DNA from: Chloroflexota bacterium
GTDB lineage: Bacteria > Chloroflexota > Anaerolineae > Anaerolineales > Villigracilaceae
NCBI GenBank assembly: GCA_016191845.1
Contig: JACPVF010000007.1
Span: 682,001-746,000, forward strand
Direction of reading: 5' to 3'
Length of the DNA stretch: 64,000 bases
The stretch's first letter is position 1; each line of letters opens with the position of its first letter. The position numbers and the translations under genes were made by a program. Of this stretch, positions 63,216-64,000 are shown piece after piece. The notes under the pieces are model-generated. The model saw nothing but the letters and a program-made list of their open reading frames with translations, ran no database searches and had not been told where the DNA came from.

Positions 63216-63394
63216 TCTGCCTCCTTTGTGCATTTTGCTCTGGGTGCACTACCATATCTACGATGTCAGAATTGGGGAGTTGCGGATCGTCCCCCGGGAA
63301 GTCATCGTGATAATAACATGGCCCAAGCATAGCACTGATTCCCATGGCGGGGAATAGCCTAATGGTCTGGACCCTGAGCCGGGTCCCGTTAAAA

Positions 63395-63421
63395 AAACTC
63401 CCGCAGTTCAACTGCGGGAGT
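63395..63421. terminator. hairpin terminator
   Basis: AACTCCCGCAG-TTCAA-CTGCGGGAGTT perfect 11-bp stem. Confidence 0.85.
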
Positions 63422-63439
63422 TAGCTGTGGTTGTCTGGA

Positions 63440-64000
63440 TCACGGCGCAGGGATATTTCCCACCAGCCCCAACTCGGGAGCGATGCGCCGCATGGCGGCG
63501 ATGACGTTGCCGACATGTTCCCACTGGTCGATGCCGAACTCCTGGGTGGCGGCTTCGATATTGGCGCGCTCGGCGCCCGCGGCGAAAGCCTTGTCCTTCC
63601 ATTTCTTCTTGACCGAGCTGGGCTCCAGGTCGTATAGCGAGCGCGAGGGACGTACCAGTGCCACGGCGGTGACGAAGCCCGTGATCTCGTCGCAGGCGTA
63701 GAGGGCCTTGCGGCGCAGCGTATCGCGCGGCACACCGGTGTGGTCGGCATGGCTGAGGATATCTTGGATGATGTCCTCGGGCACGCCGCGCTCGCGCAGC
63801 ATGGGCGCGCCTGCCGTCGGGTGCTCCTCCAGCGTCGGGTGGATCTCCCAGTCGAAGTCGTGGATCAGGCCGAGCAGGCCCCAGGTCTCCACATCTTCGC
63901 CGAACTTTTCGGCATAGAAGCGCATGGCCGCCTCCACCGAGAACATGTGACGTACCAGGCTTTCACTTTTCACGTATTCGCGGACCAGGGCAAGGGCTTC
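63440..64000 (-). CDS. HD domain-containing hydrolase (partial, runs off window end)
   Basis: VREYVKSESLVRHMFSVEAAMRFYAEKFGEDVETWGLLGLIHDFDWEIHPTLEEHPTAGAPMLRERGVPEDIIQDILSHADHTG; reading continues through the window edge. Confidence 0.88.
   Translation of the reverse strand, partial: EALALVREYVKSESLVRHMFSVEAAMRFYAEKFGEDVETWGLLGLIHDFDWEIHPTLEEHPTAGAPMLRERGVPEDIIQDILSHADHTGVPRDTLRRKALYACDEITGFVTAVALVRPSRSLYDLEPSSVKKKWKDKAFAAGAERANIEAATQEFGIDQWEHVGNVIAAMRRIAPELGLVGNIPAP

Noticed and set aside
63329-63395. tRNA-like or riboswitch-like folds upstream of the SPFH gene (GGACCC-TGAGCC-GGGTCC)
   Set aside because: Only a 6-bp hairpin with no recognised aptamer or tRNA signature; insufficient support.
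1-64000. CRISPR array, tRNA or rRNA genes
   Set aside because: No regularly spaced direct repeats, no tRNA cloverleaf with a T-arm GGTTCRA pattern, and no rRNA-like segments seen by eye; tRNAscan-SE and CRISPR finders were not run.

Overview
64 kb bacterial chromosomal window, high GC and densely coding. The gene families (NBR1-type Ig lipoproteins with CAP domains, a DUF1501/DUF1800 pair, a bacterial translin, a flippase/FAD-oxidoreductase/phosphatase trio) suggest Chloroflexota, probably Anaerolineae. That assignment is inference: there is no rRNA in the window and no search was run. I found about 50 credible genes, many small operons, and many perfect-stem terminators between convergent genes. 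I saw no tRNA, rRNA, CRISPR array, prophage or IS transposase. Most genes are housekeeping: recF, def, ssb, clpC-type ATPase, ppc, proC, rsmI, a GH13 enzyme, an acyl-CoA ligase. Best leads: (1) a tight five-gene operon ssb - DUF3467 - translin homologue - membrane protein - nucleoside 2-deoxyribosyltransferase-like protein (12999-15481); (2) a structured candidate ncRNA between convergent genes (about 15538-15640); (3) an adjacent histidine kinase / REC-GAF pair whose receiver domains both appear to lack the phospho-acceptor Asp; (4) a 916-aa orphan coiled-coil protein; (5) a lone degenerate DNA-methylase-like protein with a zinc ribbon; (6) a near-perfect 30-bp palindrome overlapping a consensus promoter at a TetR gene; (7) a structured, G.U-rich clpC leader; (8) MITE-like dispersed inverted repeats; (9) a decayed SAM-methyltransferase remnant.
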